Assembly: GCA_000708835.1 (NCBI GenBank)
Contig: DF237296.1
Span: 1 to 64,000, forward strand
Reading direction: 5' to 3'
Length of the DNA: 64,000 nucleotides
Origin: Klebsormidium nitens
Taxonomy: Eukaryota; Streptophyta; Klebsormidiophyceae; Klebsormidiales; Klebsormidiaceae
Part shown: in pieces, positions 1-11,855 of the stretch
Position numbering within the stretch: position 1 is the stretch's first letter
Layout of the letters: every line of letters starts with the position of its first letter
Notes under the pieces: model-generated
What the model saw: the letters and a program-made list of their open reading frames with translations, nothing else
Told to the model about the DNA's origin: nothing
Databases searched by the model: none
Translations under genes and position numbers: made by a program

Positions 1-568
1 AAAAAAAAAAAAAAAGGAATAGATTTACGAACTCACGCAACATTTGTGTGCCATCAGAAGCCTATGGCCGAGCTGGCTACGGCGTATTTGAAAAGAGACC
101 ATCAATGGTGATACTACGTATACCGGTGACTCCCGTTGATCACCCATTGATACACTGATACGCTGAGGCTGAGGCTGGCTTTGAGAGAACCGTCGTTGCA
201 GATGAGTCGGAATCAGGTTGAGGCTGAGGAGGCCGCGTCTCGATTACAATGAGATGTTATCGCGGCGGCGGCAACGCATCTTCGGCAGTCTAAGCGCACT
301 GAGCCATCCAGCCACAGCAGCCAGGCCAGAGCCAAATTCACCATCGATCAGCACAATGCAATGAAGAGCACACTACCAGTGCCAGGCCCACGCCAGGCCC
401 TTCAATTGGCGATGTCAAGCCGGCTTTGTTGGCTATTGGGCGCGGCGATATTTTCACGGTTGCTAGAGCAGCCTGGCCGCGCCGTAGTGAGGAGTGACTT
501 CTGATCGAGGTGCTGTGATGCTGTGGCGCGCAACTCACATGCATCATCATTGACTCTGAGCTGGCTTG

Positions 569-782
569 GGCATCGTGTCAGAAGACATGTGCAAGGGCGT
601 CCGGAACTCCGAAAATCTGCCCTCAATAGGGGGGGCTTGGTGGCTGGTGGGGGCAACATCTAGGGGCGAATTACCCCTAGGTAAACTCGTGCATCCAAAG
701 GGGAGGGGGGGGCTGGTGGCCGGTTTTAATTTCGGAGTTCCGGACGCCCCTGAACACTGGCATGTTTTGACACGATGCCTTG
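569..782. mobile_element. Foldback element with imperfect arms of about 45 bp
   Basis: Bases 570-614 (starting GCATCGTGTCAGAAGACATG) pair with 731-779 read in reverse complement. Both arms share GGGCGTCCGGAACTCCGAAA and GGCATCGTGTCA. The G-rich interior holds no coding sequence I recognise. It looks like a non-autonomous foldback or MITE relic. Confidence 0.65.
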
Positions 783-3700
783 GCCAACGCGCTTCAAATT
801 TGTATATCATCTGTACTATTTTTTGTTGCTGTTGTTGCTTGGAGTTTGATCAAGCCCTTTGGACTACATTTGAGCTAGGAGCTGAAGCACACTTCATACG
901 GGACGGTTAGTACGGACAGTAGCGGGGCGTGAGCGGGCCCGGCCCGCGTCCGAATCTCAAACATCTCCCATTGGATATTGTCATGCCACACTGAATGCGT
1001 CGCTGCCATAACGCGTCGCTTGGCGAATCAGCATGAGACACGTGGCATGCCGTAACGTACTTAGATAAGTTAGTTAGCTTGAACCGACCGCAGTTAGCAC
1101 ATCTAACCATAACCTCGCAGGCTCGTCACGGATTGGCTATGGATCAGTCACATCATACTGGACATCCATTGGTGCAAACCATTATCCACAATCCAATTAT
1201 TGCAACCAAGGTTCCACGATTGAATCCGGGTACGTTTTCGAACGTTCCCTGGAGACGTAACCAGTCGCTAACCGGTTATGTCACCGCGAGTCACCAGGTT
1301 ATGATACCGGCCGTCGCGTACCCTATAGCATGTGGCACAGCCAGCTGCAGCATGCAAGTGGATGTCCAAACTCGTTGTGCGAATCCACGGGTACTTAAGC
1401 CAATGGCCCAGCCATTTTCCAATTTGACCGTTTCATTCAAGTTAACTATCCATTGCCACCGGACACCCGTGTCCACCCAGCATCCGAGCGCCTTGAGCGT
1501 TCAACCCAGCACCCGAGTACCTCGAGTACTCAACAACCAGCGCCAGCAGTACCGGCGACAGAGGAGACAACACCAACGTACCAACACCAACACCACCGGA
1601 GTAGGAGAACGACAACAACAGTAGCAGTACCAAACACGACAGTAACTTAATCGGCCCTATAGCCTTCAGCGGTACCTTCTTGTTTCACATCACCATGCAT
1701 GTCCCATGCCTCCGGCGACGCCATCATCCAATCAGTAAGTGTCAACTGCTTGTACTTGTCTTGTGTTCATGCTTGAGTCCCTTTGGACATCCAGAATCCT
1801 GAATGCGAGCCACCGCCACCCTGGGTAGCGAACCTCTCGGACGGACAATGTGGATGCTGTGGGGATTACCTTGAATGTTAGCACAAGCCACCTCCAATGC
1901 AGCTTGTTCATAACGTGCCATACACCACCCATACTTTTCTGAGCGCCAGCTTAAGAAACCATCGTGTCCTTTCAATCAATCCTTAACCAAGGGAAGGGGC
2001 CTGACCCCGATAATGAATGAACATGAATTCCATACATGCCGCCTTATTTACTCAGCATATACCGCCAATTGCTCGTATCATGTACTCTTTAACGCTTAGC
2101 CGATCCATGTGTCTCATCACTTCATGTAACCGACGTCAATCGAACGCCGACGTTATATCGCACGACAATATGATCGCCACAGACATTGGAAATATGTGAC
2201 GTCCATGCCTGGCACATGGCCGCCACCGTGGTACGACGCCGATCCATGAAGGAAGAACTTTGAGTCACGCTTGCCAATGCATGGTAAGTCTTCATACATC
2301 GATCGACCGTGCATTGAAAATACCAAGTCGAAGTGACTCACATGCCGCCCCGCCGCCGTCCTAGGTTCATGAGAAATCTGATATTCCTGGCATGCACATG
2401 CACTTCAGTATACTTAAACCCATGCATGTGGGATCCGGGGGGCCTCGAATGCAATATAGCCTAGTAGCATGCATGTGTCGGACAATGACACTACAACCAA
2501 CGGTGCTGGCGCGTGCATTTCAATGGTAGCTGGCACATATTACGCGACGCTAGCTGATCGACTATCATGATTTGTATGTATGCATATCTACATTTTGAAA
2601 CGTACTTAGCCAGGTTTGTCATGAATTGTCAAACGATATTCATATAGCTACGACGGTTGAGCGCAACACGCAACCCTCTGCAAATGGTACGGTTGACAGT
2701 TACACCGACTTGGACGACAAGACGGTACAATCAGTCCCGAATCTGATCGATCACAAGTCCTGAGGTGGCGGTGCCACAGTAAGCCTGCTGCGATTCGGTC
2801 GGATTAGCAACAATCAATCCTTATTTACTGAGGCCAATCTTCTCTTTCAATTGATGCAACGGCTCCTCGCGGCACCTGCTCTTTGCAAGCGCAATGCGCC
2901 AAGCGGCCATTTTGCAGGTTCAATAAGTACACACAATTTCTATTCTGACGTTTCCCCGTGTTTTTTCTTTCATATCACCGATACTGATGTCCGGAAATGG
3001 TCCTAGCTAGTACCCTACGCTCACTACACATGGGGCGTAATCACATCGGGAATTCCCGCGAGCGGCTGACAGAACTTCGCTCGTTCCTTCGGGCCACGTG
3101 ATGGTGAAGGCAGTGCTACCGTACGGTGTGTGGAGCACTCTCGCATCCCGATTGTTTAGGATCGAACACATTTACGCCTATGCAACTTTTCAGAATTCTA
3201 CTGTACAAACCCAGGCACTTTAAGCTCGAATTGCTCGTGCCTTGGCAACGGACACAAGCTAGCGGCCACGACCGCGCTCCGTCTTGAATTCTTGCAATCT
3301 TTGCCAAACGCAAGACTGTCGTTTTTTATGCTCGCACTTGTCGTTAACACGAATACCTGACATTGACAAACAGGGATTTTGTTAGAAAGCAAGAAAGAGA
3401 CTACGAGTTGAGAAGGGGGCATCCGAACCACGTTCAAAAATCATCCTTGTACTGCCGTAATGAAGCGAATCGGGGAGATTGCTTTCAAAATTCGGCTTCT
3501 TCTTCAGTTCGCTGACTTGAATTCCGCCTCTAGCAATCTAGAAAGGGAGCCAGTGCGAACCGCATCGAAGCTTGGGAGGCTTTCGTCTCAAGGTACGCCT
3601 CCATGCGAAAACGGTACTCACAAAGAAGCGGGCAAACTTTTTCCCCAACAATCGAAGAACAAACACGGAAAGCGCCCAAAAGGCATAAGATGGGTCTTCC

Positions 3701-3846
3701 CAAGGTCGAAGGGAAGAAGCGTACAGAGTCGATCCAACACCCTTTCGGTCACTTATACATCCAAAAGAGGGAAGCAGTCAGAGGTACCAAGGGAACACGC
3801 AGATAGGACCCCGGTTACTTTCGATTACTGAAGATAAGCACCCGGA

Positions 3847-3896
3847 GACGGGTAGGTTACTTTAAGGGTTAGGCTGGGTACAGGTGCAGAGCGCGT
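3847..3896 (+). repeat. Relative of the interior of the 31.4-kb foldback element
   Basis: A stretch starting GACGGGTAGGTTAC and containing GGTTAGGCTGGGTACAGGTG resembles the reverse complement of 31461-31512. The terminal inverted repeats are absent here. Confidence 0.5.
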
Positions 3897-4021
3897 AACA
3901 TTTTGGGTCAAGGTCGAAGTTGAGGAGCCCGGGGCTTATGCATTTCATACCAATCTCCTATTAATACAATCTGGAGTAACAAGTATGCAAAGAGGTACAT
4001 GCGACTCGCCTCGTTTTCCAT

Positions 4022-7000
4022 TCAGCGACCGTTCTGGCTCCCCGTCTGCTTCTTCCGCCAAACAGTGCGGCCTCGGCTGATCTCGGACAGGTCCTCCTGC
4101 TGCCTCAGCAAATGGTTGTACGCCACGTGTCCCGCTGCAAGGGCCTGCAGCGGCAGTGGAAGAGCGCGTTTGGCACATGGGGTCTCCAATTTCACTTTAG
4201 CCTTCGGAGCTGCCTTGTTAAGATTCTGCGTCGACCAGTACTTCAACAAGTTCCGGTGCCAGTCATCATAAAGACGAATTTGTCTTTGTTGGACTCGAAA
4301 AAAGTGTCTAGAAGTAGTCGAGTCGGCGAGTCCGTTATTGTTACTAATTAAGACATCAAGACCAGATCTCAGGAGTCCAGGCATCCCTCCTTCTGATTGT
4401 GGGTGCCTTTGGAGGGCTCAGAGCTCCGTGATCAATCGCGAGATATCTTTCAATGTTAGGAAGTGTAGAATGGGCTTCGGTACTCGGCGCTTAAATATCA
4501 CTATCAGAGGCTGAAAGTGCAAAGGTTCGTCACCTGCTGACTCTGGGTCGCTTGCCAGGATGCCTACCGCTCGAAGTTGCTGACGCACTTGCGCCGGCGT
4601 TCGCGACAAACGCGAGCTCGTAGGTTTCAAAAGAAACAGGACTCCGAGAGGGAGAGAGAAAGAAAATAGAAATGTCAAACGGACAGAAGTAGGGTCGTGG
4701 GGACCCCGCACCTGCTGGCTTTGGGTGCCCGCAGGAGGCTCCGCACTCGTCATGGACTCGACGATGTCCTCACTGATGCATTTCGCGGCGATACTCGAGC
4801 GTGATTGACGCGAGCCCGTAGTCGTCAAACGTGTGAGGCTCTAAAACAAATAAAGCAAAACGGAATCAGCAGAAAAGCATCAAACAAAAGAGAAATTGGA
4901 AAAGCCCCGCACCTGCTGACTCTGTGTGCTCGCGGGAGGCTCCGCGCTCGTCATCGACTCGACGATGTCGTCACTGATGCACTCGCGGCGGTACTCGAGC
5001 GTGATTGACGCGAGCTCGTAATGGTCAAAGATCTTGTCCGGCACGCTCTCCAACATCCAACCGAAATACGCCACGTTGTTCACGTGGTGGTTCATGTCGA
5101 GGTCGCTGCGACGGGCCTGGATAAAGAAATAGAGCGGTGTTGAGAATTTTTGAGATTTCGGAAAAGTAAGTAATACTTTTGGAAATTCGTTTGCACCGCA
5201 TTAAAATGGAGTGGAGGCGGAAACTGTCAAAGCCGCTTCGCTGGTTTTTTGCAAATTCAAGACAGAACCTTGCAACAATCGCCAAGAAAGGGGATCAATC
5301 GTGCGAACTAAACTCTTCCTAAGGCACGTGATCCTCGGCTGCAAGTAGACGGGAGTTTTCAGATGGTCTCTCCAGCATCCAACCGAAATACGCCACGTTG
5401 TTCACGTGGTGGTTCATGTCGAGATCGCTGCGACGGGCCTGGAAAAGGCAGAGGAAGACTCGCTGGAACCATTGCATCGGGACCACAGGAGACGGGCAAT
5501 CCTTATCAAGAGTGGAAAAGTTTCCAGAACTTGATCGTGTCGGAAACGGGTTTGGAACGGGGGAAGGAAAGACAATTGTCGCGGGATCATCATCAAGGCC
5601 AATTTACAAGTCTTTCGAATGTCGAGAAAGAAACACGTGACCACCACTAAGGGAATTGCATTCGACATCCACAGGGAGAGGGGATCGACAATACGCAGTT
5701 TGTCTGAGGCAAATGTTATTAGATTCCTGGTACATGACATCAAGGAACTCTCCAGCTCCAATCCAAAGTAAACCCATATGAGATTTCCGGTTCCAGGTCG
5801 AAGCACCGAACCCTATTAGACGGAGCAGACAGCTTACGAACCTCAAGTTGCACTGAAAAAAGTTGGAGGACGCGACTGGTCATGACTAGTATTGTACATT
5901 GTTTACAAAAAAATCATTTAATTGATTTTCGGAGGGATTGATTTTCGGAGAGAAAGACTGTATATGCGGCTGGATTTGGAGGAGGTCGCTGCCCTCCTTG
6001 CAGAAACGCACGCAATCCACCCCCGAGAAGAACAAAAACACAACCGAAATGGCTGACGCAGGTGCTACGGCCTCCAAGACAATTGGTTGCCGGCAGTTCA
6101 AGACGGACTTAGTCTGCCAAGACTTGCGGACTACCGTAGTCCAAGGTAATGAATCCTAAATAATCATTTGCATTCGGAAAGTCAGAAATTCGGATTCACC
6201 GTTCGAAAAGTTCAAATTCGGAAACGTAAAATAATCCCGAAATGGTCCTCGGAAAGCGAAAAACTGCCAAAATAGGTCTTAAATTGCTTTTTCAGGTGTG
6301 AACATAGGGCATTCGGATTCTGGGCGAATCTGCATAGATAATTCCGCATTGCTGGTCGGATTGTTGAAAATCATTACTGGGAAAATCCGTTCGGAATCAT
6401 CACGTTGGACTACGGTAACCGAGAGTTTCCAAACCTGTACCCTTCCAGAAGTAGCCATTAGCTTGATAAGCAAAGCGCGCCTTGTCCGCTTTCAAGCTTC
6501 GAACCAGATATTGAGAGAACCCAAGATCTCTTGCCTGTAGATTCTGCTTTGTATGTTCGGGGGGCTGTTCCAGCTTGCAGATCTTCATGGAGGCAGCCAG
6601 CTTGTCAACCGGGGCAAACCTGCGGGTCAACGAAGTGCGTTAAGGACTGGGCAAGGATCGGGTAACCATGTCGACCTGTTCGTTAAGGGTTATGTTGACC
6701 TGTTTATAAACCCGTCAGCGCAATCCAACTGCAATAGAAGGTGATGAAAATTCTGAATTGGTGCGACCAATATTATGCACCATACGAAGTAAGCAGTCGC
6801 CAATTCAACAAGGGAAACATTCGAACCCAAACAGTCTTCGAGGAATCAATGCCCTAGAGTGCAGAATGTCGGGTGATATTTTCGGAGAAGACACCATTCT
6901 TGAGGGCTGTGGGAGTTATACGAACTCAGCCGAGGACATACGATTCAGCAGAAAAGCAGTGAAGTGAAAACCGCACCAAACGCACCAAAGGCTCAAAAAT

Positions 7001-10000
7001 CTAAACAATCGAGGAAGAGAAGAATAATGAAGTCGACGAACTCACTTGGAGGGCTGTGGGCAGTAGACGAGCAGCTCCGCTTTGACTTCCTCGTCCTTGG
7101 GGGCGAGCTTGCGCGTCTTCTGGTCCATCATCACCCATTTGCTGAGCAAGAAAGAAAAGAATACATTTGTGAGATTCTGGATTCTGATATTCACAAGGTG
7201 AATGAATTTGAGCTTGAGGAAGGAATCGTTAGGGGCGAGCTTGCGAGTCTTCTGGTCCATCATCACGCAGGTACTGAGAGGTAGAAACCAAAGAAATCAT
7301 CAAACCGCAGAACTTGGATAAGCAGAGAGTGACCGAATCCGAACCCAACAGAAGAGCACCTTTCGAGCGGCAGGCTAACGAAACCTGCTCTTCTGTTGAG
7401 GAAGGCCGATCCTCGATCAGCTAAACCTACTCGTATCCTGTGGAAGGCAAGGAGCAGAACGTTGACCAAGAATCTTGTTTCAGGCGCCAAACGAGAGGGC
7501 GGAACCTGTGAAAATGCAATGAAGCAGGTCCATTGTTGAGGGCAGAAGGAACGAGAAAAGGGAAAGAAAGAAAGCAACTCGGCGAAAGAGGAGTTGCCAA
7601 AGCCGAAAAGCCTGATATGTTGGGAGTTGTGAGAGCTAACCTAAAGTGTGACCCGTTTTTTTGTTCGAGCCAATAACAGGGGCTCACCAACATTAGAGCT
7701 ACTAAAACGGGGAATAGGCAAATATCCTCCGAACGTGCTTCTTTTACAGGCAACATGATCTTTGAACACCAAGCGGATTCACAACGCTGGGATAGACTCA
7801 TATCCGCAGATAGGCATGCTTTATTCAATGGCAACACAACTCCCTGCTTGCGTCCAAAGGTTCGCATTATCAACTGAACGACCAACACACGATATTAGCT
7901 GATACAGAGGCAACAAACAAATGTGAACCTTATAAGAAGGGTGAACTAACCTCGTTCCACAACCAATAAGGTCCCCGCTCGCCGCATCTCGTATGTTCCA
8001 GTCGCGCCGCCCCCCCACTCGGCCGGGGTCTTGGAACCACGTGTCAAACTCAACAAAATCGCCCCTGCATCAGACCAGAGTCTTTCCTTGTTTCCTTGTT
8101 GCCCTCCATGAATCGTGACTTCTACTCGTCATGATACTAACTCTGTGCTTCATCCGTGTGTTCGCTGTTGAGTTCCAAAGAACCTTGGAAAACTCGTTGG
8201 GCATTTCTTTTTGATGTTCATAAAGCCTCCAATGTGCGCTACTTGGAAGAGACAAGTTCTCACAGGAGTGACTCATTCAAAAACACGTGGAGGGACCAAT
8301 CCTGATGATCAGCATTAGAACGTCGTGAGCATCCACTTCTTCAATCATTCGTGAGCCTGCTTGTAGAAGCATCCCAAAGTCGCCTTTGATCTTTCCGCTT
8401 CCCCGTACCTTTTCAAGAGACGGAGTGACTTCAGATTGAACGTTTGTTTATGAGGCGAGTTCAACGACCTCAACTCAGCTCCTACAGATTGCTCCATTCT
8501 CTTGATCAAGAAGGACTCTGCTCTTTGACCCCAGAACTTCCTTCAGAGTACATTCGAAAGAACAGGACAGGTGGAAGGAACTCACCACTTGGGATACCGG
8601 AACATCTCAATGTGAATGCGCGTAGTGACCCAAATCATGCCCCGTTCCCGCATCAGGGGGCTCGTGGCAAACCCGTCGTTGGAGAAACCCACAGCTTGTG
8701 CGTGGTTAGCAGAAACCTCCTGCAATGACCAGATTTGGCAGCCAGTCAGAAAAACTGGATAGAATTGGCTTACGGGCGGTTCAGATGGGGTTGTGATTGA
8801 AAAACCCTTTGGTTGGTGCAGAGATCCGGTTTGGTTGGCGCAACAGTACAACTGAATTCTGTAAAGACTGCAGACTAAGCAACAGTCTGCATAGATTGCA
8901 CCCTCAGGGTCGAGTAGGAGGGCTTCTTACTTTGGCTTTGGAATTCAAGGGGCTTTCCTTATCTGAAGTTTGGTATCTGAATACTGAAGTGGAATCAAGA
9001 GAGGGTGTGTACTACCAGGCCTTTCTGAGGCATCGAAACCAAGCACTGAAGAACTTGAGCGCAGACTAACTTAGCACGATCAATAGTGGTTGGGAACAGA
9101 GTAGTGACTTCCCAGAATTCTTAATTAGGCGGCCTCTAGTCTGAAACAACAAGTGTTGACGACTGTATTGTACTGGTATCACTTGTCCGGCTGCAGTCAC
9201 TTTAGGATCACATACTAACATGATCACATGCCAGCAAACCAGAACAGGGGTTTGAGCTCTGGGAAACGGAGATGTATATTGCCCCATTTCCCCCTGAGCC
9301 CCAAAAGGATCCTTTTCAAGATCACCGTTGATGAGACGGCGAAAGCAAGAACTTGCAAATGAAACTGCAAATCAAGGGCCTGGACATGTCATTGGATTGA
9401 TTCTGACCCCCAATCTTGTGAACCCAGTGTACCTTGTTCATCAGAAACGGGGATACAATTAATTTAGAACAACAGGTGCATTTAAACTTGCATAGAAATC
9501 TCAAAAGTGACCCAGGATCTGAAGGTGGTTGCCTCAGTCCTTGTCATTTGTTGCAATGAATAGCGACTGAATGAGCGATGCAAAAGAGCAGCAGTTCAAG
9601 GGGGTGCATTGCAGAAGCAATCCCTTCTTCTCAGCAGCACGCTCACTTCTGACGGCAACTTAAAGATAGTGATCATAGTCAGGTATGCCCCCTTAAATAG
9701 AAGTTGCGACGCTCATATAAAGCTCATGTCTCGTTTGCTCACAGCAGCCTCAGAAACTCAGAAAGAAAAGAAAATCCGAACAGCTTCTGATGCTAGTATC
9801 CTGACTGTGCCTCCTCGTTACTGAACCATGACCTTCAATTCAACAAGAAGTACAGGTTGACGGAACCAAAAGCAATTGCTTATGCCTCACAATCAATTCG
9901 AGAAATTGAAGCCCCTCTCACCTGCATCAGGTTTGCAATTGTTTCGATGCTGGCCGTCCGATTCCGGTCCACCTCATAACACCGGATAGCAAACCGCTCC

Positions 10001-10473
10001 CTGAAGACAAACCCGCTGTCCACAAACCGCCCCGCCTTGAACATGTCAGCATGCAAGTCAAACCCCCCCCAGGCATTCCCCCCCCGTTCCTCTTCCTCTG
10101 TTTTGGGCATCGGGCGCTCCTTCACCGCCACCCCGTTCCGCAAACTGGGGGGAAGATCTGCGATGGCGGGGGCCTTTTCGCGCAGCATGGAGTAGGGCGT
10201 GAACACTGCGGTGTTAACAGGCTCCGCACTCGCTTTTCTGTGCAGCCATTGTGTCACCAGAGAACGGACGGAGTTGATTGGGTGCACCGTCATTTGAACC
10301 CTGGCCGTCTCTTGTTTCCTGGGCCTTCGGACGGGATATTGGACCGTCAATCGCTGCCCAAAGAAGGTGTCTCTGGCGCCGGAGCCGGAGACACTGGGCC
10401 CATTTCCACAAACGCAGGACGAGCCGTCTGTTAACAGCTGTCCTCCGCTGATTGGCCGTGTGGCCATGGCCAT
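4022..10473 (-). CDS. FATB: FATB-like plastid acyl-ACP thioesterase, 7 exons
   Basis: It hydrolyses acyl-ACP in the plastid stroma and so ends fatty-acid synthesis and releases free fatty acids for export. Exons (minus strand): 10473-9922, 8719-8586, 8064-7951, 7141-7046, 6619-6535, 5116-4913, 4144-4022. All phases agree and give about 435 residues, near the usual FATB length. Exon 1 holds a probable transit peptide and the start of the first hot-dog domain (RTASIETIANLMQ). Exon 2 carries the conserved GMIWVTTRIHIE and exon 3 carries GGRRDWNIRD. Exon 6 carries the catalytic region: DLDMNHHVNN supplies the Asn and His, and LEYRREC the Cys position. The last exon ends in the family tail SRGRTVWRKK. 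Intron 5 appears to use a GC donor after CAG at 6535. Copies of exon 4 and exon 6 edges lie in the flanking introns. The ATG at 10473 was chosen because the reading frame upstream gives no better start. FATA is less likely given the length and N-terminus. Confidence 0.93.
4530..4562 (-). repeat. Second, shorter copy of the FATB exon 6 donor edge
   Basis: The sequence around the CAG and GTGACG donor here repeats the last 25-30 bp of exon 6 (4908-4940). It lies further downstream than the copy at 4704-4830 and is more diverged. Confidence 0.6.
4704..4830 (-). repeat. Decayed copy of the 3' end of FATB exon 6 with its donor
   Basis: This stretch matches 4906-5031 over about 125 bp. It repeats the coding segment ending TSAEPPAGTQSQQ and the GTGCGG donor, and by eye is roughly 85 per cent identical. 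It lies downstream of the live exon in transcript direction. The frame is still partly open, so it resembles an exon, but I see no matching acceptor. Confidence 0.85.
5368..5442 (-). repeat. Near-identical copy of the 5' edge of FATB exon 6
   Basis: These 75 bp match 5046-5120 with about two differences. The copy includes the CCAG acceptor and the catalytic codons for MNHHVNNVAYFGWML. It sits about 250 bp upstream of the live exon in transcript direction. It lacks the exon's 3' half and a donor, so it cannot replace the live exon. The high identity implies a recent duplication. Confidence 0.93.
7230..7275 (-). repeat. Copy of the 5' edge of FATB exon 4
   Basis: The codons for VMMDQKTRKLAP in exon 4 (7098-7143) are repeated here with a CTCAG acceptor-like end. 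The copy lies upstream of the live exon in transcript direction. After the shared part the reading diverges. Confidence 0.85.
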
Positions 10474-11855
10474 TGGTGATGCGAAACGGACTTGCTTCTC
10501 AAAGCAGTACCGATTGCCTGTTTCCTTCTATCCAGATCTCGATCGAATGCAGCTGATTGGTTTCCACCTGGGGCAATACACTGGCAACGATGTGAGGGAA
10601 TTGAGCTGCAAATTACTGGAAACCGCCCTGTGAATGAACAGCAAGGGGCAGAAATAGCTACCAGGGACAACACCAATTCGTTGCCCTTCCCCTGCTTGGA
10701 TTGAAGCACTCTTCAGAACTCAGGCGGAGCGCAAATCGATCTTCCACCCTATGCCTTTTTCATCCAATTACCTATAGACCTTCAAGCCCTCAGTTTGACA
10801 CCCACCTTTTTCTTTGGGTTTGAAACCGTAGCGCAAAGAGACGATTGGTCAAGCACATGCCAAATCCATGCGATGGTTGCCAAAAAGTTCAGCGCACCAT
10901 TGAAAAGCGCTCCTCGGAGTCCTCCTTTGCTTTGTTGCACCAATGCATTCTCTACTCCAGAGCAGGCTGCATTTTGCTTCGCTTCCAGATTCATGCTCAG
11001 ATCTTTCCACCGCAGCCGTCGATCCAGGCGCCCATGCTCGACTCACCGCCACTTGTCAGGCCGTGAGATGGCCGTTTGTGACGACACCATTACCGTCTAA
11101 ACTCGTTACCCTTTACCGTTATAGCCTCACCTGCGCGAGCGCACGAGCGCGCCAATGCCAAATTAGCACAAAATGAAGAGAGGAAGTTGGCAAAAAGAAG
11201 AGGGACTCGAGTTGCATGATCGAAGACGAAGAAGCCATTGATATTGTGGGCTTCCGCGTGAAACGCTGGCGTTGCACCACATTTCTGCTACAAGCTGAAC
11301 TGCTTCTATCAGACCTCAGGATCAGGGCTCCTTGGGGGCGCATCTGCCAACATAATTTTGAAGCAATGCGGCTCCTCGCCTACTCATAAAGTGAGACTTT
11401 GCAATGAAGTCACCTGCAATTGGATCATACTGGGAATCCGGTGCTGAGATGCTGGTGCTGGAATGTGATCTCCTGCGCACGGACAGAAAGTGAAACTTTT
11501 GCTACTTGTGAACCCAATGTTTGATTCCTCAAACTTGCATTATTACCATGTTGTTCTGCAGTCCTTCACTCACTGATCTTGGTGCGGTAGCTCAGTCACT
11601 TGTACTTTCCTGGCACCATTCTTTTGCGATGGCTATATTCAAATGACGTGTCCCCAAAAGCAATGCAGTGGCATTATTTCAATGGGCGCAGGGATCTATA
11701 TTGCCGATCAACTGGAGACCATGTTTTCCCTTGTTCCACTTTGTGGAAGTGGCCTCTCTGCTTACTTCCACACGGTTGTTTTAAACGAATTTTATTGATG
11801 CCCACGCTCTTCTGCAGCGCTCCAAATAGGAAGGTGCCGCTAGAGCTCGTGCATC
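10474..11855. promoter_or_regulatory. Divergent intergenic region, FATB / sterol reductase
   Basis: Both genes read outward from this 1.4-kb stretch, so it should hold both promoters and leaders. I could not pick a convincing TATA box for either gene. Confidence 0.5.

Larger units (their letters stand above)
1..4021. other. No recognisable gene
   Basis: Apart from the foldback element and one repeat fragment I see nothing supportable. Open frames here, such as 1079-1624 and 3460-3831 on the plus strand, have no recognisable domain, biased codon use or splice context. The 15 A residues at the very start may mark a sequence end. Confidence 0.6.

Noticed and set aside
1079-1624. Plus-strand open frame of 181 codons
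   Set aside because: Thr/Gln/Pro-rich low complexity, no domain, no splice context, and no support from flanking features.
3460-3831. Plus-strand open frame of 123 codons past the FATB stop
   Set aside because: No recognisable domain and ordinary composition for chance open sequence.
4712-4830. The exon 6 copy as an alternative FATB exon
   Set aside because: It has a donor and a partly open frame but no acceptor in the right phase, and it duplicates residues already in exon 6.
11583-11625. A tRNA-like start, GGTGCGGTAGCTCAGT
   Set aside because: No matching acceptor stem, anticodon loop or T-loop follows.
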